Shown here: positions 7,773-16,011 of the stretch, in pieces
Layout: each line of letters opens with the position of its first letter
Numbering within the stretch: position 1 is the stretch's first letter
From: a bacterium
GTDB lineage: Bacteria; Armatimonadota; Zipacnadia; Zipacnadales; UBA11051
Direction of reading: 5' to 3'
Assembly (NCBI GenBank): GCA_021372615.1
Contig: JAJFUB010000122.1
Span: 1 to 36,679 of the forward strand
DNA length: 36,679 nt
Program-made: the position numbers and the translations under genes
Notes under the pieces: model-generated
Seen by the model: only the letters and a program-made list of their open reading frames with translations
Told to the model about the DNA's origin: nothing
The model's database searches: none

Positions 7773-7800
7773 GTTCTGCCTCCAATTCCTTACGTTCTGC

Positions 7801-7865
7801 TGTGGGAGCGGTCACCGACCGCGATCCCACGTGCCGGTCTGGTCGCGGTCGGTGACCGCTCCCAC
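7801..7865. repeat. REP-like inverted pair, family B, inside the por operon
   Basis: TGTGGGAGCGGTCACCGACC begins at 7801, and its inverted partner ends GGTGACCGCTCCCAC at 7865; 18 bp separate the arms. The arms match perfectly over more than 20 bp. It occupies most of the 107-bp spacer between porA and porB, so the mRNA would carry a very stable hairpin within the operon. Related copies lie at 13634-13706 and 17584-17606. Confidence 0.85.
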
Positions 7866-7879
7866 GCCAGCCGTTGCGG

Positions 7880-9058
7880 CTACTCCCGCACGCCCAGCCA
7901 CTGCACCGTCGGGATCTTCTGCCCGCCGACGAGCTTGCCCAGATCGTCATACACGATGCCGATCTGCTCGGGCGGAAGCTCGCGCCCGCCGAGGCCGTAG
8001 ATGTAGTCGAGCATCGGCACGGCGTACCCGCCGGCCATCAGCGCCGCGGCTACTTCGGGGAAGAGCGGGCCCGTGCCGCCGCCATAGCTGGCGGCGCGAT
8101 CCATCACGGCCACGGCCTTGCAGCCCTTGAGGGCCTCAGCGATCTCCTCGATCGGGAACGGGCGGAAGCAGCGCAGCTTCAGCAGCCCGGCCTTCACGCC
8201 CTGGGCCCGCAGGTTCGCCACGACGTCCTTGCATGTCCCGGCCGCCGACCCTAGCGCCACGATGGCTATCTCGGCATCGTCCATGTCGACCAGTTCCATC
8301 AGGCCGTACTCGCGGCCGAACATCTCGCCGAAGCGCTTGCCTTCCTCGATGACAGCCTGCTTGGCTGCCGGGTAGGCTTCCCACTGGCTCCGCTTGTGCT
8401 CCATGTAGAAGTCCTGCAGGTCCAGCGGGCCGATGGTGTAGGGGTCGTTGATGTCGAGCAGGGGCTTGACCGGCTTGTAGGGCCCGACGAAGGCCTGAAC
8501 GGCTTCGTCGTCCTCGACCTCGACCAGCTCGTAGCTGTGGCTGACCAGGAAGCCGTCGAGGCAGTTCATCACGGGCAGGCGCACGTCGAGGCGCTCGCCG
8601 ATGGCGGTGCACTGGATCAGGTTGTCATAGGCTTCCTGGCAGTTCTCGCCATAGATCTGCACCCAGCCGGCGTCGCGGGCGCCCATGCCATCGGAGTGAT
8701 CGCAGTGGATGTTGATGTTCCCCGACAGCGCGCGGTTGACGAGGGTGAGAATGACGGGCTGGCGGAGCGACGAGGCGATGTACAGGATCTCCCACATCAG
8801 CGCGAGACCATTGGCGCTGGTGGCGTTCATGACGCGCCCGCCGGCGGCCGCGGCCGCGACGCAGGCGGTCATAGCCGAGTGTTCGCTCTCCACGGCCACG
8901 AAGTTCGTCTTGACTTGCCCGTCGGCGACGAACCTCGCGAACGTCTGGACGACTTCGGTAGACGGCGTGATGGGGTACGCCGCCACGACATCGGGGTTGA
9001 TCTGCCGCATGGCTTCGGCGACGGCCATGTTGCCCTCAAGCGGCATCACTTTGCCCAT
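7880..9058 (-). CDS. porA: pyruvate:ferredoxin oxidoreductase, alpha subunit
   Basis: This 392-residue alpha subunit carries the pyrimidine-binding half of the TPP site and the transketolase C-terminal-like domain. YPITPSTE (28-35) is the diagnostic N-terminal motif, with Thr and Glu contacting substrate and TPP. ESEHSAM and the Ala/Gly-rich run up to TSANGLALMWE follow as in PorA proteins. It pairs with PorB, encoded downstream, to form the catalytic heterodimer. The start is ATG with an excellent AAGGAGGAG 6 bp upstream. It is separated from porD by 102 bp holding a REP-like pair and from porB by 107 bp holding another. Confidence 0.92.
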   Translation of the reverse strand: MGKVMPLEGNMAVAEAMRQINPDVVAAYPITPSTEVVQTFARFVADGQVKTNFVAVESEHSAMTACVAAAAAGGRVMNATSANGLALMWEILYIASSLRQPVILTLVNRALSGNINIHCDHSDGMGARDAGWVQIYGENCQEAYDNLIQCTAIGERLDVRLPVMNCLDGFLVSHSYELVEVEDDEAVQAFVGPYKPVKPLLDINDPYTIGPLDLQDFYMEHKRSQWEAYPAAKQAVIEEGKRFGEMFGREYGLMELVDMDDAEIAIVALGSAAGTCKDVVANLRAQGVKAGLLKLRCFRPFPIEEIAEALKGCKAVAVMDRAASYGGGTGPLFPEVAAALMAGGYAVPMLDYIYGLGGRELPPEQIGIVYDDLGKLVGGQKIPTVQWLGVRE

Positions 9059-9079
9059 GGAATCTCCTCCTTAGCGTAT

Positions 9080-9156
9080 CGCGTGGGGCCGCGTGTCCTC
9101 ACGCGGCCAGGCTCTGCATCGCGCCCTGCGCGCGTGAGGACACGCGCGCCCACGCG
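9080..9156. repeat. REP-like inverted pair, family C, inside the por operon
   Basis: The left arm at 9080-9111 has GCGTGGGGCCGCGTGTCCTC followed by ACGCGGCC. The right arm at 9128-9156 is GCGCGCGTGAGGACACGCGC followed by GCCCACGCG. The right arm is nearly the same as the right arm of the copy at 3867-3899. It fills the porD-porA spacer. Confidence 0.8.
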
Positions 9157-9160
9157 CTGA

Positions 9161-9475
9161 CTACTGTGCCCCCTGGGCTTCCACTTCCGAGATCATCTTG
9201 ATGCAGCTCTTGGGGCAGACCTTGGCGCAGATGCCGCAGCCCTTGCAGTGCTGCAACACAATGCCGCCGCCCTTGACCTTGCCGTCTACCATCTCGATGG
9301 CATTGTCGGGGCAGTACGCCCAGCAGAAGAAGCAGTCAATGCAGCACTCGTTGTCCTTGACGGGGCGCTCGTTGCGCCAGCCGCCCACGTCATACTCCGC
9401 GGCGTTCCCGGCCTGGGGAATGACGCCGCCCTTCTCCATCTCGTGCCACTTGGTGTCGGGGAGATAGTGACTCAT
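9161..9475 (-). CDS. porD: pyruvate:ferredoxin oxidoreductase, delta (2[4Fe-4S] ferredoxin) subunit
   Basis: This 104-residue ferredoxin-like subunit relays electrons from the TPP/cluster site to external ferredoxin. Two cluster-binding segments are visible: C45-IDC-FFC-WAYC55-P and C77-KGC-GIC-AKVC87-P. Extra Cys at 44 and 91 flank them. The N-terminal 40 residues form the extension typical of PorD. Its ATG overlaps the porC stop codon (ATGA), implying translational coupling. GAGGAGG and AGGTAGG lie upstream inside porC. Confidence 0.92.
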   Translation of the reverse strand: MSHYLPDTKWHEMEKGGVIPQAGNAAEYDVGGWRNERPVKDNECCIDCFFCWAYCPDNAIEMVDGKVKGGGIVLQHCKGCGICAKVCPKSCIKMISEVEAQGAQ

Positions 9476-10044
9476 CCTACCTGGACCTCCTCGTAAGCCC
9501 GCTCAATGGCCTTCATGTTGCCCTCGATGACCGCCGGGGCGAGCTTCTCGCCCAGTTGCTTGCGGGCGCCGGCCTTGGCCCCGTCCAGGGTGACGATGTC
9601 CGTCAGCTTGGCCAGGGCGCCGAGCATCGGCGTGTTGGGGATCGCGCGACCGATGGTCTCCTGGGAGATGCCGGTGGCGTCCACCGTGGCGACCTTGACC
9701 TTCTGGTTCTTGAGTTGGCCGCGTACCTCGTCGGGGGCGAGGTTGGTGTTGATGATGACCAGGGCGTCATCGGGGGCGCCGGCGGTCACGTCTTCGCTGC
9801 CCAGCAGCGTAGCGTCGAGCACGACGACGACCGCCGGATTCTTGACGCCGGAGCGCAGGCGGATCGGCGCATCGCTGATGCGCACGTAGGACCGCATGGG
9901 GGCCCCGCGACGCTCGGCGCCGTAGTCGGGGAAGGCCTGGATGTTCCAGCCCGCCTCGGCGGAGGCGATGGCCAGAATGTAGCCGGCGGTCTTGGCGCCC
10001 TGTCCACCCCTTCCGTGCCAGCGTACCTCGGTCAGCTTGGCCAT
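9472..10044 (-). CDS. porC: pyruvate:ferredoxin oxidoreductase, gamma subunit
   Basis: This 190-residue gamma subunit (POR_N/PFOR gamma domain) opens MAKLTEVRWHGRGGQGAKTA, where WHGRGGQG is the family signature, followed by the late APNTPMLGAL-like segment (here IPNTPMLGAL). It is the first gene of the operon. I chose ATG 10044 because GAGGAGG stands 9 bp upstream and the signature begins at once; an in-frame ATG at 10254 would add 70 residues of low-complexity sequence. The stop overlaps the porD start by four bases. Confidence 0.92.
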   Translation of the reverse strand: MAKLTEVRWHGRGGQGAKTAGYILAIASAEAGWNIQAFPDYGAERRGAPMRSYVRISDAPIRLRSGVKNPAVVVVLDATLLGSEDVTAGAPDDALVIINTNLAPDEVRGQLKNQKVKVATVDATGISQETIGRAIPNTPMLGALAKLTDIVTLDGAKAGARKQLGEKLAPAVIEGNMKAIERAYEEVQVG

Positions 10045-10360
10045 GTGACACTTCCTCCTCGGACGCGCTCGTGCGCGAGCGCAGGTGTTCGCAGACGTGC
10101 AACACCTCAGGCCGGGGCCTGAGGCGGCGAGGTTGGTGCGAAGGCTTGCGCAGCATGGGCCCACAGGGGGTAGTGCAGTCGCGTGCGCGGGGCCTGCATC
10201 GGACGCCATCGCGCCGAACGGTGCCAGTCTACCACTGGGCGGCTGGGAACGCAACAGGCAAAGGGCGGAAAATCGGGGACAAGTTGCGCCCCACCTGGTT
10301 CGCCCGAGCCTCCTCCGGTATTCGGAGCGTCAGCCACGCGCCGCTCAGACAGACTCCCCC
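10045..10360. other. non-coding leader region upstream of the por operon
   Basis: I see no convincing gene in these 316 bp. They hold a perfect palindrome CCTCAGGCC-GG-GGCCTGAGG at 10105-10124, which would lie in the por leader, and only weak promoter-like pairs on the minus strand. The open frames here carry no motifs or ribosome binding sites. Confidence 0.5.
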
Positions 10361-10388
10361 AGAGCCCTCCCCCGTCGGGGAGGGCTCT
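10361..10388. terminator. 12-bp stem hairpin after the FAD oxidoreductase gene
   Basis: AGAGCCCTCCCC (10361-10372), loop CGTC and the exact complement (10377-10388) form a strong hairpin 4 bp after the stop codon of the minus-strand FAD oxidoreductase. The plus strand ends in TTT; the minus strand lacks a T-run. Confidence 0.55.
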
Positions 10389-10392
10389 TTCG

Positions 10393-12738
10393 CTACTCGA
10401 CCCGCACCTCGGCCACTCGCGCTCCCATGCTCCGGTCGTGCGCGGCCAACACCACCAGCCGCACGGCCGTGACTGTCCGCGCGGCGAACTCATGCACGCG
10501 GAAGCGGTGGTAGTTGTCACTGACCGACACCAACTCCTGCCAGCCCTCCCCCGCCTCGACCTCCACTCGGTAGTCCTTCACCATCGGCCCGAAGGCCCGC
10601 GTGCCGTTGTTGAAGGGCATGTCGGTATACAGCCGGCCGATGCCGTCAAAGGTCAGGGCGATCCGCGCGATCGTCTGTGGCTCCTCCCAGCGCAACTCCA
10701 GCCACTGGGGCAGCGCCTCGCCGGGCTGTGATAGCCACATGTTCACCGGCGCTCGGCCGAACCGCCGTGACACGCCGTTGACGACGTGGGCGGCCTCTCC
10801 GAGCGGCACGAGCCCGTCCGGGACGATCATCAGGCGGCCCTCGGCCAGTTCCAGCCCCTCGGCGACCGGCCGCACCATTTGCGCCACGTCGCAGTATGCC
10901 GTGTCCTGCACCACCTGCAGGCCCTCCCCCGCCAGCAGCACCGCCACGCCCTGGTGGCGGTGCTCACGCGACCGCGCCGGCAGTGCAATCTCCTCGGGCA
11001 GCGTGACCTCAAGCCAGCCCGTGTGCCCTGCGGGCACCTCTGCGGATGCCTCGGCCAGCGGTCGCAGCACCGTGACGTGCTTGTCGGCCTCGAACAGGTG
11101 CTGGAAGAACTCCGCCTCCGCGTCGGCGGGGCGGGGCCGCAGCCGCGGCTCGGCATCCGTGGCGTGTGCCACCGTCAGGCGCAGCGTCCGCGGCTTCCCC
11201 GTCTCATTCAGCACGAACGCCCGCACGCTCCGCAGCCGTGTGGGCCAGTCGTACAGGACATTCCCGGCGGGTGTCTCCAGGCTCACGAGCGCCTGGTGCT
11301 CGAACCCATGGTAGGTCCACTCGCTGCTGGCCGTGACCGTGGCCCGCCGAGCCAGGTCGCGCGGGTCGTCGGCTGGCAGGTCAATGACCGAGCCATCCTG
11401 CCGCAGCGTTTCCTGCTGCAGCTCGGCGAGGTGCCTCTCCCCCACTTCCCGGGCAGTGCAGCCGTGCTGCTTCGCCAGCGCGAGCGCGATCGCCGTGCCC
11501 TGGGCCAGGAGCCCGCCCGTCTTGATGATGCGGGTGGAGCCGTGGGCCATGTGGGTGCTGCTGATCAGGCGCCCGCCCAGGTACAGGTTCTCGAAGTCGC
11601 GGCTATAGGTCATCCGGTAGCAGGTGTCGTACAGCGGCGGCGAGGAGTACATGAAGATGCGGCTCACGCCGTCTTCGCCCTGCTCGTGCTGGTCAATCGT
11701 GAAGCCGCCGTAGCCGAGGCGGTCGGGCAGCGTGGCGGGGGCCTCCAGTTCGGTCTGCGACAGCATGTGGTCCCCGACGAACCGCCGCGTCTCACGCTTC
11801 CCCGCGATGGGACTGACCCAGATCAGCTCCCAGGCGGCGTTCTTCGGGTCCTCCTTGAGCCTCGCCCAGTAGTGATAGAACTGCTTGAGGAGGCGCTCGT
11901 GGATCTCGTGCTCGGCGGCCAGGGGGTCCAGCAGCGTGCCGCCGGTCTCGGTGGGCCACAGCATCCGCACCTGGTCCTGCTCGCCCAGCCATCCCCCCGC
12001 TTCCGTGTTCAGCGCCACCTCGAAGACGCTGGCCGGCGGCAGGAAGGGCACGGGCCCCTCGGCGCGTCGGACGAAGGCGGTGATGCTCACGCCGGCAACG
12101 CGGCCGTCGGCCACGTCCGGAGCACTGCGCTCGCCGAACTCCTCGCGGCTCTCGCGCCCCATCCGGAATGACGCCCCTGCCGAGAATGCCGCCTGCCCAT
12201 CCCCGGAGGCGTCCAGCAGGGCGTGGCTGATCTCAAAGCGCACGGTCTGCCCCAGGGCGAGGTCGTCGGCGATAACTGCCGTCACGCGCCGACATGCTGA
12301 GCCGGCGGGTGGCGCGTCGTGTGCGCCGGGCCCCGCCGACGGCGCCTCCTCGACAAGCGTCTCCCGCGCCAGGTGACGCTTGAGCACCCGCACCCCGGCC
12401 TCCTCCAGCTTCTCCTGCCAGATCCCCTCGGCCAGCCGGCAGATGTTGTAGTGGTGCCCCGGGGTGCGGTGCTTGCCGCCCCGCCAGGCGATCTCCTCCT
12501 CCAACTCCATCACGATCCCGGTCTCTGCGGCGTACTCATGGTAGATGTGCGCTCCGCCCCAGTGGATGCCCAGCAGCGGCCCGGAGTTGCCCCCCAGCAC
12601 GCTCTCCTTCTCGATCAGGATCGTGTCCACGCCCAGGCGGGCAGCCTGCAGCGCCGCCGTCATCCCCGCCACGCCCGAGCCGACGACGAGTAGCTCGCAG
12701 GAGTACGTGCGGTCAATGCTGCGCGTGATGGTGTCCAT
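10393..12738 (-). CDS. FAD-dependent oxidoreductase with C-terminal galactose-binding-like domain
   Basis: This 781-residue flavoprotein of the FAD_oxidored type (PF12831-like) is a family common in Armatimonadota, Planctomycetes and Verrucomicrobia, mostly of unknown substrate. The FAD Rossmann motif is VVGSGVAG (18-25) with E43 closing the ADP site (LIEKESVLGGNSG). A second FAD contact is DASGDGQAAF, and the LYLGGRLIS segment is typical. From about residue 660 a beta-rich domain resembles discoidin/F5-8C modules. I chose ATG 12738 because the longer frame to 12861 only translates a repeat. No clear ribosome binding site is visible. There is no obvious signal peptide, so it is presumed cytoplasmic. 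Confidence 0.82.
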   Translation of the reverse strand: MDTITRSIDRTYSCELLVVGSGVAGMTAALQAARLGVDTILIEKESVLGGNSGPLLGIHWGGAHIYHEYAAETGIVMELEEEIAWRGGKHRTPGHHYNICRLAEGIWQEKLEEAGVRVLKRHLARETLVEEAPSAGPGAHDAPPAGSACRRVTAVIADDLALGQTVRFEISHALLDASGDGQAAFSAGASFRMGRESREEFGERSAPDVADGRVAGVSITAFVRRAEGPVPFLPPASVFEVALNTEAGGWLGEQDQVRMLWPTETGGTLLDPLAAEHEIHERLLKQFYHYWARLKEDPKNAAWELIWVSPIAGKRETRRFVGDHMLSQTELEAPATLPDRLGYGGFTIDQHEQGEDGVSRIFMYSSPPLYDTCYRMTYSRDFENLYLGGRLISSTHMAHGSTRIIKTGGLLAQGTAIALALAKQHGCTAREVGERHLAELQQETLRQDGSVIDLPADDPRDLARRATVTASSEWTYHGFEHQALVSLETPAGNVLYDWPTRLRSVRAFVLNETGKPRTLRLTVAHATDAEPRLRPRPADAEAEFFQHLFEADKHVTVLRPLAEASAEVPAGHTGWLEVTLPEEIALPARSREHRHQGVAVLLAGEGLQVVQDTAYCDVAQMVRPVAEGLELAEGRLMIVPDGLVPLGEAAHVVNGVSRRFGRAPVNMWLSQPGEALPQWLELRWEEPQTIARIALTFDGIGRLYTDMPFNNGTRAFGPMVKDYRVEVEAGEGWQELVSVSDNYHRFRVHEFAARTVTAVRLVVLAAHDRSMGARVAEVRVE

Positions 12739-12781
12739 GGCGGGGCAGTTCGCGCCGCCCAGCCGGAATCCTGCGGCACGT

Positions 12782-12879
12782 GTCGCGTGGGCGCATGTCG
12801 CGTGGGCGCGCGTGTCCTCACGCGCGCAGGCCCTCCGCACAGACTGCGGGTGTGAGGACACATCCGCCCACGCGGCACG
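12782..12879. repeat. REP-like inverted pair, family C, upstream of the FAD oxidoreductase
   Basis: The left side (12782-12830) has a partial duplicate GTCGCGTGGGCGCAT followed by a full GTCGCGTGGGCGCGCGTGTC hairpin. The right arm (12842-12879) reads GCGGGTGTGAGGACACATCC followed by GCCCACGCGGC. The two sides belong to different sub-variants (CGCGC stem versus GGGTGT stem), as also seen at 3817-3899. Confidence 0.75.
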
Positions 12880-12987
12880 TTTGCCTACGTGCGCCAGGTG
12901 GACCGGGTCGAGCTACAGCGGCGGCTGATCGCATCGGGGTGCTACCTGGGGGAACGCGAACGGACCATTCCGGGAGTGACGGACTGA
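12856..12987 (+). pseudogene. possible remnant of a gene 3' end
   Basis: After a TGA at 12853, one frame runs to a TGA at 12985-12987 and encodes about 43 residues. The core (FAYVRQVDRVELQRRLIASG) looks like the C-terminal tail of an enzyme and uses the local codon style. There is no start codon or ribosome binding site, and the upstream part is the repeat. It may be what is left of a gene truncated by repeat insertion. Evidence is weak; a chance frame is possible. Confidence 0.25.
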
Positions 12988-13016
12988 GGAGCCGGGCGTG
13001 GCCGGCGTCGGGGGTG

Positions 13017-13616
13017 CTACATCTCCCGCCGGCCCTGCAACGCCCGGATGAGCGTCACCTGGTCGGCGTAGTCCAGCTCGGCCCCGACCGGCAGGCCCAA
13101 GGCCGGGCGGGTCAGGTGTGTGTGCCCTGCGGCGGCCAGCACCTGCCGCAGGTACTCCGCCGTCGCATCCCCCTCGACCGACGGCGGCGTCGCGATGATG
13201 ATCTCCTCCACCGGCAGGCGCTCCAGGCGCCCCATGAGCTGCGGAATCGTCAGATCATCCGGCCCTACCCCGTGCAGCGGCGACAGCAGCCCCCCCAGTA
13301 CGTGGTACAGCCCCCGATAGTCGTTCGCGCGCTCGAGGGCCATCAGGTCCGCGGCTTCGGCGACCAGGCACAGCACACTGCGGTCGCGCGATGGGTCGGC
13401 GCACACCGGACACAGGTCCGCTTCGCTGTAGTTGAAGCACTCCTCGCAGCGCCGCACCGTCTGTGGCAGGGCCGCGATGGACTCCCCCAGGGCCTGCACC
13501 TCCGCCGGGTTGCGCCGCAGCAAGTGGAAGGCCAGCCGCTGCGCGCTCTTGGGTCCGATACCGGGCAGGCGGGAGAGTTCGTCTATGACGTGTTGCAGGG
13601 GACGTGCGTAGCGCAT
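13017..13616 (-). CDS. recR: recombination mediator RecR
   Basis: This 199-residue RecR is the usual length. The N-terminal helix-hairpin-helix carries LPGIGPKSAQRLAFHLL (17-33). The zinc finger is C57-EEC60 and C69-PVC72. The Toprim domain follows (VLCLVAEAADLMALE, then YRGLYHVLGGLLSPL and a late TRPALGLPVGAELDYAD). With RecO and RecF it loads RecA at single-strand gaps. It is the last gene of the SRP RNA-dnaX-ybaB-recR block, a conserved bacterial order, but a repeat-bearing spacer of about 130 bp separates it from ybaB. Confidence 0.97.
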   Translation of the reverse strand: MRYARPLQHVIDELSRLPGIGPKSAQRLAFHLLRRNPAEVQALGESIAALPQTVRRCEECFNYSEADLCPVCADPSRDRSVLCLVAEAADLMALERANDYRGLYHVLGGLLSPLHGVGPDDLTIPQLMGRLERLPVEEIIIATPPSVEGDATAEYLRQVLAAAGHTHLTRPALGLPVGAELDYADQVTLIRALQGRREM

Positions 13617-13633
13617 GGTGTGAAGCTCAAAGG

Positions 13634-13706
13634 GTCGCGGTCGCTGACCGCTCGTACGGCATAGCCCCGGGGGGAATGCCTGTGGGAGCGGTCACCGACC
13701 GCGACC
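13634..13706. repeat. REP-like inverted pair, family B, between recR and ybaB
   Basis: The left arm at 13634-13662 is GTCGCGGTCGCTGACCGCTC followed by GTACGGC. The right arm at 13681-13706 is TGTGGGAGCGGTCACCGACC followed by GCGACC, identical over its first 23 bases to the element starting at 7801. The arms are inverted around an 18-bp centre. Confidence 0.8.
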
Positions 13707-13745
13707 AGTCTCAGCCTCCCGCTTCCCGGTTCCCGCCGTTCGCCG

Positions 13746-14084
13746 TCAAAACATATCCGGCAACTCGACGCCCATGGCCCCCAGGGGTGTGGCGGCCATG
13801 ATCTTCTCGCGCTTGAGGGCGGCGGCCCGGGCGGCGCAGTCGCGCACCGCCGCGGCCACGAGGTCCTCCAGCAGCTCCACGTCGTCGCTGTTGACGACAC
13901 TGGGGTCAATCTTCAGCTCGGTAAGCTGCCCCAGCCCGGTCATCTTGCACCGGACCACTCCACCACCGACGCTGGACTCGACCTCGCTCACTTCGAGTTC
14001 CTGCATGGCCTTCGCCACGTTTTCCTGAATGGCGCCGACCTGTGACTCGATCAACTTCTGAAAGGGGTTTAGCATCTGCTGCAC
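13746..14084 (-). CDS. ybaB: YbaB/EbfC nucleoid-associated protein
   Basis: This 112-residue YbaB/EbfC-family protein is a small dimeric DNA-binding protein usually encoded between dnaX and recR. It has the N-terminal helix (FQKLIESQVGAIQENVAKAMQEL), the beta hairpin with GGGVVRCKMTGLGQLTELKIDP and the C-terminal DDVELLEDLVAAAVRDCAARA helix, all in family order. The reading begins at GTG 14084; an ATG three codons in (14075) is equally possible, and neither has a clear ribosome binding site. It starts 25 bp after the dnaX stop, consistent with one transcript. Confidence 0.93.
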   Translation of the reverse strand: MQQMLNPFQKLIESQVGAIQENVAKAMQELEVSEVESSVGGGVVRCKMTGLGQLTELKIDPSVVNSDDVELLEDLVAAAVRDCAARAAALKREKIMAATPLGAMGVELPDMF

Positions 14085-14109
14085 GCGCGGCTCAGGGCCG
14101 CATCTCCAT

Positions 14110-16011
14110 CTAGGCGTGATTCTGCTCGGGCGGCAGGACTTCTTGACTACCCGGGAACAGGCTCAGGGTCTGGGCCACCGCGTCGTCCGTCGTGCCAGGC
14201 GCAGCGGGCTCCTCCGGCGGCCGCGACTGCACCGCGGGCTCCTCCGCAGGCGGCGGGGCCGGGGTCGGCGTCGGCGCGACCGGGGGCGCCATCTGCGGCG
14301 CCGGGCTCGGCGGCGTCACGACCGGAGCGGGCGCTGGGGCTGGCGTTGCCACGACCGGGGGCGGCATCGCGATCGGGGTGCCAGGCCCAGGCGCAGCGGC
14401 GGCAGACGGCGAAGCTGACTCACTGCCCGTCGGCGGTGGCACATTGTCCGTGTCACACACCCGCGTCTGCAGCAGGAAGCGCCGCCCGAAGACGCCCTGC
14501 AGCACCCCCTGGATCGCCTCAGCGTGGGACTTCACCTGGCCGGCATGGAAGCGGCACTGGGACGGGAAGCTCAACGTCAGGTTGTCCCCCTCCAGTTCCG
14601 TCGGCACAGCGTCCAGCAGGAAGGCGCGGACGTTCACCCGCAACTGCTCCAGCACGCTCTCCCAGTGGCTCCAGATGGCCGCACAGCTCAGCGGGCCGTC
14701 GAGTGGCATGGGGGCGGGGCGGGCCGGAGGCGTCGGCTCAGGCGCCGGGGCCGTCGTTGCCTGGACCGGTGGCACCCGCGTCGGGACCTGCGGTGTTGGC
14801 AGTACGGTCGGCGGCTGTGGTGAGAGCGGCGGCGCCTGCGCAGGCGGTGCGGCCATGGGCGCGGCCTGCGGCGCCGGCTGAGCCGCCGGGGCAGGCCGAC
14901 TGGCGGGCTTCGGCGCGGGAGCAGCCGGATTGGCCAGCTCCGTCAGCGCCAACTCCAGCAGCAGCGCATGCTGCGACGATTCCTTGAGCTTGACGGCCAG
15001 TTCCGCCAGGGCGTGGACACTGGTCAGCAGGCGCTCCTGACCGATGGTCTGGGCGGCCTGGCGCATCCGGGCCTCACCATCGGGACCAAGCTGCAGCCAC
15101 CCCGCGCCCGTCGCCCCGGCCAGCGCCAGGCGCAACAGGTCGCGGAAGAAGGACGTCAGATCCTCGATGAGCCGGCCGAGGTTCTTGCCCTCGGTGACGA
15201 GCCGGTCCACCACGGGGAACACCGCCGCCAGGTCCTGCCGCGCCACGATCTCGGCGATCTGCAGCAGCGTGTCGGCATCGGTGACGCCCAGCACCTGGTT
15301 GGCGATCTCCAGCGTGACCCCGCCCTCGCTGAAGGCCACCACTTGCTCGAAGATGCTCTCCGCGTCGCGCATGCCGCCCTCGGCAGCATGGGCGATGGCA
15401 GCCAGAGCCTCTTCTTGCACCTGCAGGCCCTCGGCCTCGGCGATCCGGCGCAGCATCTGCATGGTGTCGGGCACCGACACCGGGCGGAAGTCGAACCGCT
15501 GGCAGCGCGACAGGATCGTGGGCAGGAGCTTGTAGACTTCGGTGGTCAGCAGAGCGAAGTAGGCGTGCGGCGGCGGCTCCTCGAGCGTCTTGAGCAGCGC
15601 GTTGTTCGCCTCGTTGGTGAGCATGTGGCATTCGTCGAGGATGTACAGCTTGTGTCGGCTCTCGGATGGGGCGTACTTGACCGACTCGCGCAGGTCGCGG
15701 ATGTCGTCAATGCCCCGGTGGCTGGCGGCATCAATCTCGATGATGTCCATCGAGCGGCCTTCGATGATCGAGACGCACTGGTCGCACACGCCACAGGGGT
15801 CGGGCGTCGGGCCGTTGACGCAGTTGAGCGCCCGAGCCAGGATGCGGGCCATGGTGGTCTTCCCCGTCCCCCGAGGGCCGGTGAACAGGTAGGCGTGCAC
15901 CAACCGACCCGACGACAGCGCATTGCGCAGGGTCCGGCTGACGTGCTCCTGTCCCACGACGTCGTCGAAGGTGCGGGGGCGGTACTTGAGGATGAAGGGT
16001 TGATAGGACAT
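14110..16011 (-). CDS. dnaX: DNA polymerase III subunits gamma/tau
   Basis: This 633-residue clamp-loader ATPase opens MSYQPFILKYRPRTFDDVVG. Walker A is GPRGTGKT (45-52), zinc-binding Cys are C64, C73, C76 and C79, Walker B is DECH (126-129) and the Arg finger is SRC (168-170). After the AAA+ and collar domains come a Pro/Ala-rich linker (about 358-435), a tau-like globular segment (about 436-535) and a second Pro/Ala-rich linker before the C-terminus. I saw no programmed frameshift site. The start is ATG 16011; an in-frame upstream ATG (16155) would translate the SRP RNA border. The 5' side is a run of ATTAGGG-type repeats with no ribosome binding site. Confidence 0.96.
   Translation of the reverse strand: MSYQPFILKYRPRTFDDVVGQEHVSRTLRNALSSGRLVHAYLFTGPRGTGKTTMARILARALNCVNGPTPDPCGVCDQCVSIIEGRSMDIIEIDAASHRGIDDIRDLRESVKYAPSESRHKLYILDECHMLTNEANNALLKTLEEPPPHAYFALLTTEVYKLLPTILSRCQRFDFRPVSVPDTMQMLRRIAEAEGLQVQEEALAAIAHAAEGGMRDAESIFEQVVAFSEGGVTLEIANQVLGVTDADTLLQIAEIVARQDLAAVFPVVDRLVTEGKNLGRLIEDLTSFFRDLLRLALAGATGAGWLQLGPDGEARMRQAAQTIGQERLLTSVHALAELAVKLKESSQHALLLELALTELANPAAPAPKPASRPAPAAQPAPQAAPMAAPPAQAPPLSPQPPTVLPTPQVPTRVPPVQATTAPAPEPTPPARPAPMPLDGPLSCAAIWSHWESVLEQLRVNVRAFLLDAVPTELEGDNLTLSFPSQCRFHAGQVKSHAEAIQGVLQGVFGRRFLLQTRVCDTDNVPPPTGSESASPSAAAAPGPGTPIAMPPPVVATPAPAPAPVVTPPSPAPQMAPPVAPTPTPAPPPAEEPAVQSRPPEEPAAPGTTDDAVAQTLSLFPGSQEVLPPEQNHA

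Noticed and set aside
10045-10254. 70-residue N-terminal extension of PorC
   Set aside because: GAGGAGG lies just before ATG 10044 and the family signature starts right there. The extension includes the palindromic leader.
10226-10254. TTGCGT-N17-TAGACT promoter-like pair on the minus strand ahead of porC
   Set aside because: The -35 matches only three consensus bases and the -10 four. Such pairs are common by chance, so I could not support it as a promoter.
10786-12171. 461-codon open frame on the plus strand
   Set aside because: It is antisense to the FAD oxidoreductase, with no domain, ribosome binding site or biased composition of a real protein.
12739-12861. 41-residue N-terminal extension of the FAD oxidoreductase
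   Set aside because: The added residues translate the family C repeat (repeated ATRAHAT-like sequence), and the Rossmann motif sits properly spaced from ATG 12738.
14110-14800. programmed frameshift in dnaX giving gamma
   Set aside because: I saw no slippery A-run followed by a hairpin in the region after the AAA+ domain. The Pro-rich linkers are in one continuous frame.
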